Positions 39,501-49,364 of a DNA stretch of 64,000 nucleotides are shown in pieces. The notes under the pieces were generated by a model. It had not been told where the DNA came from and made no database searches. It saw only the letters and a list, made by a program, of their open reading frames with translations. Position 1 is the stretch's first letter. Each line of letters begins with the position of its first letter. Position numbers and translations under genes: made by a program. Source of the stretch: Owenia fusiformis (Eukaryota > Annelida > Polychaeta > Sabellida > Oweniidae); assembly GCA_903813345.2 (NCBI GenBank), contig CAIIXF020000007.1:29236698-29300697 (forward strand), in the 5' to 3' direction.

Positions 39501-39922
39501 AATATAGCACGGGGGTTTAACAATTGAAGAACAAATACAAACCCTAACGAACCCAAATTAACTAATAAAACATAACTCCGGTACATTAACATATATGTTA
39601 TATTTTTTCAATAATTATTAGTGTATGAACAATTATGCCAAAATATCACCAGATTTTATTTGCTAAATAGAGCGAGCCATAAGATTTTAAGGAATATACC
39701 ATTTTGAGTTGCCAAAATATCACCAGATTTTATTCGCTGTGTAATAGAGCAAGCCATAAGATTTTAAGGAATATACCATTTTGAGCAATTTCTATTTCTA
39801 CTTTGTTTCAGGTGATCCAACTACTAAAAGAGCAACTCTTCCACCATAATCTTCTACTGTCTCTGCAACCAGACTTCGCTCCATCAGACTCCTTCAGTAA
39901 CTTCAGCTTTGGATCCATGTGA
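15519..39922 (+). CDS. ITPRID2/TESPA1 (KRAP) family IP3-receptor-interacting protein, 13 exons, 5' end not found
   Basis: Exons: 15519-15592, 24301-24358, 25708-25775, 27316-27385, 28417-28542, 29526-29749, 33262-34169, 34270-34434, 34539-36542, 36910-36957, 38689-38813, 39336-39477, 39812-39922 (TGA at 39920). Every junction is GT-AG and all phases agree, giving 1373 residues. Homology to vertebrate ITPRID2 (SSFA2/KRAP) is seen at the N-terminus: a VAIEEWI motif, KARRL, then VSSVNELL and DPEEVLINLGFG (residues 143-154). It is seen again in the C-terminal coiled coil (EELELMQ... to ...RLEILSEV). Known family members bind IP3 receptors and tie them to actin near the plasma membrane; that role is inferred here. 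The middle, about residues 207-1232, is low-complexity and looks disordered. No in-frame ATG precedes the first exon, so at least one upstream exon is missing from this call. ITPRID1, ITPRID2 and TESPA1 are all vertebrate relatives, so no symbol is given. Confidence 0.85.
17649..18288. mobile_element. Two adjacent short MITEs sharing CCGTATTCTC ends
   Basis: The end sequence CCGTATTCTCTGTAATTA appears at 17649 after TA. Its complement closes the tract at 18288 before TA, and a further outward-type end sits at 18088 (CCGTATTCTCTCCAATAAC). About 17770-17812 carries a decayed inverse end. The simplest reading is two related elements, about 17649-17812 and 18088-18288, rather than one. TA duplications suggest Tc1/mariner-type insertion. 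Confidence 0.6.
20150..20510. mobile_element. Non-autonomous DNA transposon, 345 bp, 8-bp target duplication
   Basis: The element is 20158-20502, with ends TACCCTGCG and CAAAGGGTAA. The 8-bp duplication GAATTAGG is at 20150-20157 and 20503-20510. Its interior matches, in inverse orientation, parts of the larger element at 8436-10176 (for example AAGAGTGAAGATGAAGCTCT and GTCAAACGAATGCAAAGGG). Confidence 0.7.
20935..21390. repeat. Degenerate minisatellite, about 22-24 bp unit
   Basis: This intronic tract repeats units close to GACAGGTTTGGTGTTTATATTA. Copies are diverged in length and sequence. Confidence 0.7.
21690..21895. repeat. Degenerate repeat with AAGCAAGGGCTTTCATTG-like unit
   Basis: Units near TTGAAGCAAGGGCTTTC recur about nine times with variable spacing. 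The tract is intronic. Confidence 0.55.
22305..22500. repeat. Degenerate minisatellite, about 19-20 bp unit
   Basis: Units near CCTGAAATATGTACTTTTG repeat about ten times within the intron. Confidence 0.6.
24400..24735. repeat. Degenerate minisatellite, about 32-33 bp unit
   Basis: Units contain ATTATTTATTTTGAGTAA followed by ATTGATGTCCTG. The tract starts shortly after the 24301-24358 exon. Confidence 0.6.
25834..26166. repeat. 22-bp minisatellite, about 15 copies
   Basis: The unit is close to AGTTGAAATTCCATTTGCAC plus two bases. It begins about 60 bases after the donor of exon 25708-25775. A looser relative (CACCCA..TGAGA blocks) lies at about 23745-23915. Confidence 0.75.
27456..27600. 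mobile_element. CAGGCCC-family MITE, shortened copy
   Basis: It is bounded by AGGCCCATAGCC and ATGGGCCTG, with AGAGA on both sides (27451-27455 and 27601-27605). The interior shows TTTGGCCCAAAA and ACTGCATGGTTTTGAAAGAA as in other copies. Confidence 0.65.
27672..28207. mobile_element. 520-bp non-autonomous element, 8-bp target duplication
   Basis: The 8-bp duplication GTCCTTAG is at 27672-27679 and 28200-28207. The element (27680-28199) has subterminal inverted blocks GGCGTCAAAAGG and CCTTCCGACGCC close to its ends. A second copy lies at about 55485-55950, and a fragment at about 6115-6300. No coding frame. Confidence 0.7.
28684..29266. mobile_element. Foldback MITE with TA target site, 583 bp
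   Basis: The ends are CAGGGTC and ACCCTG, flanked by TA. Just inside, 28689-28772 and 29118-29201 are near-perfect inverted repeats of about 84 bp (blocks such as CTTATCCAAAGTTACATTGA). It lies in the intron before the KRAP-domain exon. Confidence 0.75.
29526..29749 (+). CDS. KRAP-type IP3-receptor-binding domain exon
   Basis: This exon codes residues 132-207 of the visible ITPRID-like protein and carries most of its recognisable domain. Seen in order: VNELLDERAV, DPEEVLINLGFG, KLPERFLVKES and GIKVDEFLD, colinear with human ITPRID2 (VSELLELYE, DPEEILYNLGFG, KIPSRFFNSS, GIDIKVFL). From memory of the literature, a pair of phenylalanines in this region is needed for IP3-receptor binding; here the pair reads FL (residues 170-171). 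The donor is ACAG|GTAATT in phase 1, and it joins the exon at 33262 to give GAT (Asp). Confidence 0.88.
29815..30257 (+). repeat. 21-nt minisatellite, about 21 copies, open in several frames
   Basis: Units resemble AGTAACTATGGGGATGATA plus two bases. In the frame of the upstream KRAP exon they read as heptads such as NYGDDNS and HGDKDCI. Because the unit is a multiple of three and stop-free in this frame, the reading frame stays open from the exon across the donor to a stop at 30391-30393. The minus strand is also open. The tract is called intronic because the donor at 29750 joins 33262 in phase. Confidence 0.75.
30505..30603 (+). repeat. Dispersed GTGGTGACATTTTG repeat, copy 2
   Basis: Blocks TTTTGGTGGATGGTGTTCG and CATGTGGTGACATTTTGTAT match the copies at 11946 and 40005. 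It lies in the intron after the KRAP exon. Confidence 0.5.
31047..31297. mobile_element. 251-bp MITE with AGCCCAACATACAC ends
   Basis: Inverted ends AGCCCAACATACACTAATGG and its near complement at 31274-31297 bound an interior of TCCCATTGAGTCCCA-like short repeats. A fragment with GGGGCAAAGTCCC appears near 49551. No target duplication is clear. Confidence 0.6.
32053..32218. repeat. Long hairpin, 166 bp, arms about 80 bp
   Basis: ACAATTGT opens and closes the structure. Inside, GACCTCTC...GGTCAACCG pairs with CGGTTGACC...GAGAGGTC, and CTGTAAACC...GAAACTACTGTTGAC pairs with its near complement around a loop near 32136. Arms are imperfect but paired along most of their length. No flanking duplication is obvious. 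Confidence 0.7.
32470..32725. repeat. Imperfect inverted repeat rich in CCATGGGG blocks
   Basis: GACCATGGGGTTATTTTGAC near 32508 and complementary blocks such as CCATGGTCAAAATAGCCCCA near 32682 form an inverted arrangement around a unique centre. It is probably an old foldback element in the intron before 33262. Confidence 0.4.
33262..36542 (+). CDS. Central disordered exons of the ITPRID-like gene
   Basis: Three exons (33262-34169, 34270-34434, 34539-36542) supply about 1025 of the 1373 residues. The first opens with a Ser/Pro-rich stretch (TPTPGSPLSRQQSPFPDSPQ). A region of Asp/Lys-rich near-repeats follows (EPLKDKDKPLKDIEGPL). The second exon has PVEG/PADG repeats. The third is long and Asp/Asn/Ser/Thr-rich, then turns basic and Ser/Arg-rich near residues 1060-1190, with repeated RIRSQSL, LVRSHSL and RVRSQSV motifs. 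These RxxS repeats look like basophilic-kinase or 14-3-3 sites. That is inference from motif only. Confidence 0.8.
36910..39922 (+). CDS. C-terminal coiled-coil exons of the ITPRID-like gene
   Basis: Four exons (36910-36957, 38689-38813, 39336-39477, 39812-39922) code residues 1233-1373. The heptad-rich segment AAEELELMQCGIRKYRVVIQ onward, then LLDSLHQMRLEILSEVMKVE, aligns with the family's C-terminal SSFA2-type helix pair (human ELQVMRRSLNLF, then EVDQLQGLRNSVRMEL). The protein ends SFSNFSFGSM just before TGA. This protein stops soon after the coiled coil; the long vertebrate tail is absent or lies in exons not used here. Confidence 0.8.
37265..37329. repeat. 43-bp near-perfect hairpin flanked by 11-bp direct repeats
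   Basis: The arms (AGCCTTGCCCAAGTCGGTA and its complement with one G/T change) surround a five-base T loop at 37276-37318. GGCAGGTAGAT stands immediately before (37265-37275) and after (37319-37329). It lies in the intron between exons 36910 and 38689. Confidence 0.8.
37990..38210. mobile_element. CAGGCCC-family MITE, 211 bp, 5-bp target duplication
   Basis: The element is 37995-38205, with ends CAGGCCCGTAGCCAGG and CTAGCTACGGGCCTG. CATGT flanks it on both sides. It has G and C homopolymer runs near opposite ends. Confidence 0.8.
38840..39059. mobile_element. CAGGCCC-family MITE, 210 bp
   Basis: The element is 38845-39054, same orientation and layout as the copy at 37995. The flanks ATACG and ATATG look like a 5-bp duplication with one change. 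It inserted 31 bases after the donor of exon 38689-38813. Confidence 0.72.
39637..39785. repeat. 74-bp tandem duplication just before the last ITPRID-like exon
   Basis: Two copies of a unit starting GCCAAAATATCACCAGATTT and ending GAATATACCATTTTGAG lie at 39637 and 39711. They are nearly identical and end 27 bases before the acceptor of exon 39812-39922. Confidence 0.8.
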
Positions 39923-41363
39923 AAAGTCAAAACATTTTGACAAGAAGTTCAAATTGATTATAGGCTATTAATAATTTGTTTTTTATGTGGTAACATTTAT
40001 AATGGTCTTCAACTTTTTGTGGATGGTGTTCGGCAGTTGGCATTTGATGTTTGTGGTTGGCGTTTTGAGTTTGGTGTATGTAACAAATGGCAGGTGGTGA
40101 TATTTTGCATGTTAATTATTTGAATAATGTGTCTATGTGTACTACTAACATCTCTTATAAAGTACAACATGGCAAAAATGTTATATTGTCCATGAGGTCT
40201 GACTGATATCTCTACTCTGAACTGAGTTCTGAGCCTGGAACTACGGCCAGATTTCCTGGAGATACCTTCAGTGTCTTTAGCATTTGAATGGAATATAACA
40301 TAAAAATAATTTCACTACAGTGTATATATGTTCATAATTTCAATGCCGTTTTGGCATTTATTAAGTATTGTTTTATCACTGGATATTGCTTTATCTCTGG
40401 ATATTGACAGTTATTCTGTAATAAGTGAGCTGGAACAAGTATGATCATAATTGCACCTTAAAGTCGGGTTTCTTCAGACTCTAATTTCTAATACAAATGC
40501 CAGAAAATCAATCTGTACTTACACATACATGATTTTAATACATAGTGTAATGGACTCATACTTAAACATGTGCACCATTAGTGAAAATGAAGTGAGTGAA
40601 AATGAAGGAGTCAATCATGTCTGGTCAGTTCAAATGTTATTTGTTACATTTTAGCCCGCCTTCAGATAATACATTGACATCCATACATATAATATGTGAA
40701 ATAGAGACCCTATCAAACTGATATTTATCTCTGCCCTTGAATACAATTTTTCATATAAGTATTGCTACTGCAGAAGTGGCATGTTCAAAATGAATGTAAT
40801 TGCATGCTAGATAAATCGTGTACATGAACCATATATGAACACAGTCGGCGTGCACCTTGTAACCTATCACCTATAGCCTACCTACATTACAATATAGACG
40901 AATGTTTAATTTTTCATATGTCACACATAGGTGCTGACTGTGTCCATGGATGTTAGTTGAGATCTGTACAAAAAGAATATGAATTAAAATTTTTGATATT
41001 GAAGATATGTGTAAATTATTATCCCATTGGGTGAATTTTGATTAGGAATATACAGTTCAATTCCCGGGGTTCAACTACTTGTCTTTTTGTCAAAGCCATA
41101 ACTTAAATAAAGTCAGTAATCGTAGTTGGCTCAAATGATGTGAATTTCTTTTCAGATGGTCACTCATTCTGATGAGACCCATTCACTCATTCGAGATGCA
41201 TACTGGCTGCCATTGTAAAAACATTTTCTGTCTATAACTTGAATAACAATTACTTTTTTCTGGGTGTAGAATCATTATTAAAGGGAATTTTTAAAGAAGA
41301 GTCCTCTTGAAGCTAGTTTTATATCACTTTTATATGGCCACAAAATTCAAGATGGCAATTAAT
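39923..41363 (+). other. 3' flank of the ITPRID-like gene
   Basis: This must contain the 3' UTR. A dispersed GTGGTGATATTTTGC repeat sits at about 40005-40117, right after the stop, and no decisive polyadenylation signal could be chosen. No gene was recognised in the rest. Confidence 0.4.
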
Positions 41364-41991
41364 AGAGAGATTTCGCACCTAGTGAAAGTACAACTTATAA
41401 CGTATACTTATAGGTAAACGTACAAGGTGTTTCATAATGTGAGCTTTTCGTCAGGAAAGATCTTCTCGGACTGTAATAAATACAGGTCAAAGGGATGCCA
41501 TTTGTACTTTCTTGAATTGTAGCATGTTTCGTTGATCCAAATGTGTTTGTCTAGAATAAAATAGGCTAATATATAGTACATATGTTATAGACCCATCTCA
41601 AATCCAACTGTATACGTTATCATCTATGTAAATATACCGTTTTGTAAGTTCATTGAACTTATACTGATCATGAAAACATTGAAATAATCAACTTGTTTAT
41701 GTAATGACTCAGTTTAAAGAAGCATGACTCCCTTTAAAGGATCGTGTTTATAATACACTACAACTACAAGGACACGGAAGCAAGCATTTAATTATAATGT
41801 GCATAATCTACACGTGCAGATGACAGTGCATTCATAGTCTCAAGTTGATGGAGCTTTTCTATAACGGAATTAGTTATGTTCCATTAAGGACAATTTAAAA
41901 TTGATTTTAGTAAATATAATAGTTCGACATGACCCTTTAAACTTTACGTATACGTATAAGTTGTACTTTCACTTATGTGCGAAATCTCTCT
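41364..41991. mobile_element. 628-bp MITE with AGAGAGATTTCGCAC ends
   Basis: The inverted ends begin AGAGAGATTTCGCAC and continue as GTGAAAGTACAACTTATA on both sides with small length differences. No coding frame. The target duplication is unclear (AATT is present on both flanks). Confidence 0.7.
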
Positions 41992-44900
41992 AATTGCTTT
42001 TAATTTTACATTTTTGACTATACTTGAATACTACTCAACAGATCAGAACTATTTTTGAAGTAAATTGCTTTTTATGTGTCCAATATCTAAGATGCATTTT
42101 TCAGAATTTATGTTAAAAAGTTTGACTTTCTTCAAAAAATGCAATATGACGAAGCTAATAGTTTTCATCCATTGATATTTAAAATGGTGATTTATTATCT
42201 TTGTAGACATACGACTACCTATTGGTTGTTTCTAGCATCAATAGTCAAAATTCCTAATGGTCTGAGACAACATTTTATCATTGATTGCATGTAAGGAACG
42301 CCTGTTTTTCTATTGTATGCAGCTTTGTGAGCTGCATGCCTAAAATGAATCGGCAAGATCAACATTAGCCTAACCTCAAATGATGGTTGAATAGTCGATC
42401 TAATGTACATTTAATATTAAAAGAAATTATCACGATCCATCCACGTGTCTTCCTTTTCCCTTTCATTGTGGGAACACAGAGTGGTGGACTCAGAAAATCT
42501 TTAGCTCTGAGCTGCATACTGTGCACATGCTATACTTAGAACCAGTACATATTAGTGATTTTTATTTCTTATGATACTATTGCTCATAGTTTTGTAATCT
42601 TAATTGTATGAATGCATTGTGCTGATTGAATATATTTTGTAATATTTACTAAAATTAATGTTTGTGCAATTGATTAATGTTACAAAAGTTTTTGTAGTGT
42701 ATGTGCAAAAGTCTTGCAATACGGAAAATAAATATATATTTAGAGAGCACCATTTGTTTCTTATTGTATCAATTTATAAGTTCACTTTGCAGAAGAATTG
42801 GTCCCCTGAATGTAGCATGTATACCCCCACCACCAAAATAATTTGGATACAGATATCTTTGCATTAGTTGTAAAGACCATTCGAAGTTACAAAACATATT
42901 ATGAATCTTTTTGATTTAACTATCCATTTGTGATTCAATTAAATTCGGTGAATACCATATTTGTGAAATAGACCTTTGATGAAATCACCCATATAACCCC
43001 TCCCCCCCCCATTGATATCAATTCAATGATATAAACTAATTGACTTTTATTGAAACAGGAGATAATTCTCGAAATCACTCCTCCATTCCCGATCCTTTAC
43101 TACTGATAATACTTGGTGTTCTTCTATGAGAGATGAGGAATGGCTTGTAGGGATTTAGGAAAAACAGATTCATGGTTATAAGTTAAGTCCTAGGGATAAG
43201 ATGAAAATGCAGGTGTAAAAGGGTAGGAGGTCCTATCGAATTATGGTCCTACTCTCCATTGATTTATATGGTGACCTAAATACCAAAACCTAGACGTGGG
43301 GACCAACAAAATGCGTTACATTAGTTTGGCTTCAATAATTCCCTTTACATTATTTATGCATTTAAGTATACTGGAGTGATTGATGTTCATGGTTGGCATG
43401 GTTCTAAAGCAAAAACGCACGAGGGTAGGAACTCGGGTTAATGTCCTTGTGAGGGGTCGAATATTGGAGGGTGGCGGTGGAAAACTTTAAAAGACGTTAT
43501 TTATTTAAATTCCCAATTTTTGTGGCCACTGGGGCACCTACTAGAGCTGTATATGACACCCACATATAATAATTTAAATATAAGGCCATAAGAAGTAGAT
43601 TCTTTGTTTTGCGTCCCCTTGCTTGCACGATTTTGAGTAAATCAGAAAAGACAAACACATCCAAATAGCAATTACAAGGGTCTGAAAGTATCATCGCATT
43701 TCATTCAATCAGAATCAGACGAACTGGCGGATAATTTGGTGTGCGTCAAAATTGACAGTGTTACTGATTCCGTTTGCATACATTGTGTTTTTTACCCTTG
43801 AATGTAGCTATATGTTTAAATATATTGTAATTGTATAAAGTGTATAGATATGTGTTTGTAACCACTGCAAATTGATATGTCATCCCGTTTTATGCCCTTG
43901 AAATGTATACATTTCTCAGCAAATAAGTTTGTTTTTTCTTGAGTTTGTGTTTGTTTTCCTTGTACCCTAAGACCCTTGCATGATTTGGATTTTTCCAGGA
44001 CGCAAAACAAATAATCTACATCTTATGGTCTATGCATCGCACGTCTATTTGAAAGAATGTACTCTATGAAAATCTAATAGATATCTTACCCATCGAGAAT
44101 AGATTTTAGCATTAATGATGACAACACATTTGACATGTTCACAGTAGAGGTTGCCGTATTCCTTTATAACATTGACTGAAATGAAAAATGGATATACAAT
44201 AATCTACACGTGTAAACATTACCTTTAATGTAAATATCTATTTAATTCCCCATTTTTCTTAAAAATCAATTAATCGTTATTGTATAAATTGTACTTCTAA
44301 TTTTCTATGGTCTCCTTAATAGGGAGGAAATAAACATAAGAAAAACATATTGTATTTCATGTTATACTGATGAATTGCCAGAATGAATGTAACTGTCTTG
44401 AACTTTATAACTGAATGGAATGATGGAGACAAAATCAACACAGGTCCACGTTATGTCATCTTCGTTCACTCGGCTCCTGTCGGCATGGTCGGTCGCCTTC
44501 GTATTTAGCGTTAAATTCAGTGAAGACCAGAGCGTGCGAAGATGCGTTTGTAAAACAACCTAAAACCATGTTTTATTTAGCTAAACAGAAGAGTGTGACA
44601 TTTTGGTACAAAAGTAACAATAAATATAAAAAGGTGCTTATTCTGAAGTATACCAATTTACGGATATTTAGTGTTGCTTTGTCACTGATGTAAAAGCTGT
44701 TCTATGGTATTTTCACTTTCTTACGGCCTCCAAGTTATAGAGATACAAAATCTAAAACTTAATGGATGATAAAATAAAAACCAAGTGAAAATACTGTGGA
44801 AACAACGATTAAACTAACGATTCTAGATATAGTATCTGTGCATCTCTTAAGAGTATTTCCCATATAACAGGAACCATCAATCTGAAACGGTAGACAAAAT

Positions 44901-46386
44901 ATGAATAGAGCCAAGATAGTAATTACTTTATGTGGTCTTGGTCACATATTAAGTACTAGTAGGCTACTCAAGAAGTAGAAGGTAAAAAGTTGTTGAACTG
45001 TAAAATAGAATGAAAATATTTGATGAGTGTATAGGGTAACGTTAAATGCGTAACATCAAGCAGTCACACTTACATTGATTAAAACACATCGCACACTATA
45101 TCAACAGATTCAAGAAATGAAATGAAACAACCAAGACAGCTACCAGCTAAGGCAAAGGAAAAATAATCTTGCTAAAACGTCTCCAAACAATAAAAAACAA
45201 GTATATTCACAAGCTGCCCAAATAGTGTTATAAGAGCACTGGGGATCAACTAGAAACGACGACATGATATTTATGAGCCTTTTTCGAAACCGGAACCTAC
45301 ACACTTTATACGGGCAAAAGTTGAAATTTGAAGGATAGAGGCGAGAAAATCGAGAAAACAAAAAGTCTTATCAAATTCTTCGATCGGAAGTCTGGTCATG
45401 CTGTAACGAGGATATAATACTTCGTTTCCAGTGAATAAGATATAGAAAACAATTGAGAAAACAATAACTGTGTAAAACAATAGTACACCATACTGTCACG
45501 GGAGGATAACCTTTTGGAGATTGAATTTCTGGAAAATTACCTCACATTTGAGCGGAAGGGGGGCTGTTAAACACAAATTTATTCGAATGGCCTTATATAA
45601 TTTGATAGTGAATATGTATCTGAATATGTGTCGAATCTAATCCAAGTGAAACTCGCAAATACAAAGAATCTGATTCAATACACAACATTTCACTAACTTG
45701 AAGGGTTAAATGGGTGAGGCGATGAACTATTGACGCATTTACCTCTGATAACGTACGGATGTCATCACACACCGTAAAATAAATTGTGAACATATGCTCA
45801 TCGGAACAATAATAAAAGCATACATTATACGGAACGACTAGGTAAGTGTTACTGAAAACTGGAGAAATTATAAAAAACAGTGTTTTTCTTAGATTATTGT
45901 TTCATTTTCAAAATGTAATAAGCTTTGTTTTACAATCGTGTGGAGGGCCTAAGCTCGAATAGCACCGTCTCCCCCTCCATCCTCTGAACAAGATTTTCAG
46001 AAAAGTATAATAAGAAAGAAAGGACACTGTACACCGGATAGCAAGACTGACGGACGGCTTCTGGTATAGGTCAGTCCTCAGTCACGCTACCAAGATTATT
46101 CATGATGAACTATGAATGATGGGATGGGATGAAGGGTGTTATTCAATGTAATATTCTAGCTATCTAAAATGGATGTCAAATTCGAATTAATGTTCTTTGA
46201 ATAAAGGTAAAGAATGTTCTGTTTGTTCCTCGCTCAATACACGAACAAAGCGTTTTTGTAGGGTATTTAGTTTTCAATTTTATCTCCTAGTGATGGAAGG
46301 GTTAATCTTTCAATGTTGTAACCAGCGAAACCTCCGACCAAAACTCTCACCTTTTCAATGGTGTATTGAGCACTCTATGACGCTAT
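41992..46386. other. Intergenic sequence without a recognised gene
   Basis: No coding exon, RNA gene or clear transposon end is supported. A C-run lies at about 43001-43010. A segment at 44455-44545 shares TCATCTTCGTTCACTCGGCT and CAGTGAAGACC with 286-345. Short reading frames here have no recognisable domains. Confidence 0.4.
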
Positions 46387-46774
46387 ATTTTCACGGCGCG
46401 GTGTCCAAACTGCGTGCGTACTACATGTACCATGCACGCAGTTTGAAACACTGACAAACTGCGCACATATTTAAAATGGTAGACGGGGAGGACACGACTC
46501 CCAAAAGGATAAAAAGTACTGGGAATACAAGGTTAGTTTTGTTTATCAGACGGTAGCATTATATGGAAACTACGCTAATCTGGACATAGTTTTCGCTATC
46601 ACATGGTAGAATCATATAATCGCCACCGAATGGACGTATAAAACTATAAATCAATGCAGAATAAATGTCTTAAAATGACGTTTGAAAACACAGACTCCAA
46701 CTTGTATGATGCAATGTTGATATCCACGGCGTTTGTCGTGTATGCACGCAGTTTGGATACCGCGCCGTGATTTT
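46387..46774. mobile_element. 378-bp element with CAC...GTG ends and 5-bp duplication
   Basis: The element is 46392-46769. The ends CACGGCGCGGTGTCCAAACT and the inverse copy differ at one base in 26. ATTTT is duplicated at 46387-46391 and 46770-46774. The CAC termini with 5-bp duplications recall Transib, but this is inference and no transposase is present. Confidence 0.72.
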
Positions 46775-46944
46775 GCAAAATTCAAACAAGCATTAGAGAT
46801 GAGTAAAATAACACAATGCAGGCATATCTGATGCTTATGCATTGCATAGCTATGCCATATTTACATTTCAAAGTCAAACATTTTCAAATCATATACCGTT
46901 GTGAAAGCTTCAATCAATCTCTACGTAAAATATTCAACCAAGCA

Positions 46945-47490
46945 TTGGTATACGCAGCTAACGAAAATTGACCGGTACGGGTCAAAAGCTGGACCGGTAC
47001 GGGTTAACGGTTTTATTTGAATTTAAAACAGCCATAACTTGCTCAATATTGACTTCCTCGTGTTTAATTTGAAATATATGATGCCTACCGATGCTTTTAA
47101 GTACCCCAATTTTTTACAGATTTTTAAACGGACCAAAACTCTCTAAATGCGCATTTATGCTCTTTTCTCTCGAGAACGACTGTCTCATTTTCACGATAAC
47201 TTCTATTTAGTACTTCTAACATATAAGATCTATTTTTCCCCATCAAGGTATGATGTAAATGACATGCTATTTACATCTTGTGAGTTTCAATGACGCCCGT
47301 TTAATTTTATAAAAAATGCCAAACTTTGTGACAAAGAATTTCATCCTGCTTGCAGCGAGAAGACGGACCGGTTCGGGGCAATCTGCTTGCAGCGAGAAGA
47401 CGGACCGGTTCGGTTCAAATAAAACCGTTAACCCGTACCGGTCCAGCTTTTGACCCGTACCGGTCAATTTTCGTTAGCTGCGTATACCAA
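46945..47490. mobile_element. 546-bp MITE with 77-bp identical inverted ends
   Basis: The first 77 bases (starting TTGGTATACGCAGCTAACG) and the last 77 are exact inverse copies, so the insertion looks young. GACCGGTACGGG blocks repeat within each arm. Near the right arm, a unit starting TGCTTGCAGCGAGAAGACGG is tandemly doubled at about 47348-47410. The target duplication is not certain. Confidence 0.78.
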
Positions 47491-47967
47491 GGGTGTAATT
47501 GAGATGAATGAAAAGTGACAATTCCACATGCACATTATGATGTGCAAAGCCAAATATGAATATCCGTCCCATTCATTTTTCATGTATTCATTTTCTGTTG
47601 ATCTGTATTGTAGTGTACATTGTTCCATTTCTCGTATGTTTTTCTTTTTTGTTCTACACAACACTTGTGTTGAATAGCCACGCGTAATTATTAATAAGCA
47701 TAATCAGATTATTTCAAGCGTCGAAATAGCTTATTTTTCTCGACGTATCTACACAAACCTATTCACTTACCGTTATATTGAGCGATCTAGATGCGTCAAT
47801 TGTTTTCACTCATCGGCTTTAGTGGCCCGCGATATTTCATTCATTTGATCGTTGGTCGAACCTCAATTCCAACTAAATCCGTAAATCAATTAAGAAATGT
47901 AATATTATGTTTATCCAAGCAAATAATTGTAACAACTACATTATTTTTTAGCAGTTTTGACACCTAA

Positions 47968-48330
47968 GCAGGGTAGCCTAGTGGCGTAGACTGAGGCTAC
48001 TTTGCGGTCGAACGTCGTGGGATACGGAGGTCCCGCGTTCGAGCCCCAGGTACGGAGTTGTTGATCATTGTCACTACGGACACCCGGTCCGAAGGTCCAA
48101 CCGTTTACCGGCCCTTGGCATGGGTTGGTTCTCTGGCCGCTCTTGCCGGAGACAGATTGTGAGACTGTGGTTGGTTCCTCCACTAACGTGCTTTAGTAAA
48201 CTCCGGGAGTCATATAGTATGGTAGCGGGCCCCCACCAAGGGCAGTAGTGGAACGACGCGAATCGGTCCCAGTGTGGTTGCCTTGCAACTGAAGAGACTC
48301 GAGGAAATCATGCCATTCGCAGTGACCCAG
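47968..48330 (+). mobile_element. tRNA-derived SINE
   Basis: The head has an A-box-like TAGCCTAGTGGC (47974-47985) and a B-box-like GCGTTCGAGCC (48033-48043), spaced as in a tRNA. A GC-rich body of about 280 bp follows, ending near GAAGAGACTCGAGG. GC content is much higher than in the surroundings. The body family was not identified and clear flanking duplications were not found. Confidence 0.65.
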
Positions 48331-48616
48331 AAAAGACTTTTGCTTCTTAATTTGACGTTTTACATACTTTATTCGTATTACTTTCCAGGCAATTATAATT
48401 TTTATTGGTCAAATGAATGAACGAGACATCTTGATACTATTAAATGCAGTCTAGATAGTATCAAAACCATAATTCGATTTGTCGGACATATATAAATGAC
48501 ACTTGAAAACACAACACACATAGCTGCAATATCCGTAGCATTTGGCACAGTCGGTTCCCACGTTCTATCATTTTGTGCGGTCATCATAAAATAAGGAGGT
48601 ACGGTTGATTAGACTA

Positions 48617-49362
48617 GGGAGGTTAAGATTAGCGTAAAAATATACGTGTACCTATCCCTATTCGTATGTTTGTTACGGATGCGTATAGGTAATGCGTATT
48701 GCAAAATGAGTTTAAGATTAACGTAAAAAGCTACGAAACCGTATGCTACAATTTATGATAAAAAATGACATCCTAATTATAGAATAAAAACCATGCGATG
48801 GCTTATATGGTATATACCAGTACATGTCACCTCCAAGAATGTTATATACTTCAGAGAGAGTGTGGTGTAGCTACTGTAGTTGGGAGGGGGTGTTGCTTGT
48901 GGGCCCGCTTAAGGCGAAATGTTAAATTTCTAGCATGATCCAGCAATGAGAGTGACCAAAAGTGGAGTTAAACAATTCAAACCACGAGAAAATGGCTGAT
49001 TTCATACATTTACAATAAGCAAAACTTATGAAGAATGTGTAAATTCAACAATTTCATGCATCATCACATGGCATCGTTTATCGCATCAATCATTCAATGA
49101 ATGTGTTCGACCACTTAATTTCTATGCAGATCGAATGAGAAATGTTTGTTGTTACTATTTTAAAGTTTAATGGATGATATTTGATCTAGAAATGACATAA
49201 TTTGTTGGATAAAAACATACGTTTTCGAATTACCTATCTTTGGCCATTTATAGGTAATTACGTATCGTAAACCCTGTAACTTAGGTAAAATGCCGCTTAG
49301 TGTAATAACAAACTACGTATAGGTATAGGTAAATGGGTTATTTACGCTAATCTTAAACTCCC
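48617..49362. mobile_element. 746-bp MITE with TA target site
   Basis: The inverted ends read GGGAGGTTAAGATTAGCGTA (left) and the complement of GGGAGTTTAAGATTAGCGTA (right). TA flanks both ends (48615-48616, 49363-49364). Inside, TACGTATAGGTA-type words recur. No coding frame. Confidence 0.72.
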
Positions 49363-49364
49363 TA

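Noticed and set aside
47941-48183. 80-codon minus-strand frame
   Set aside because: It lies across the tRNA-derived SINE and reflects its GC-rich body.
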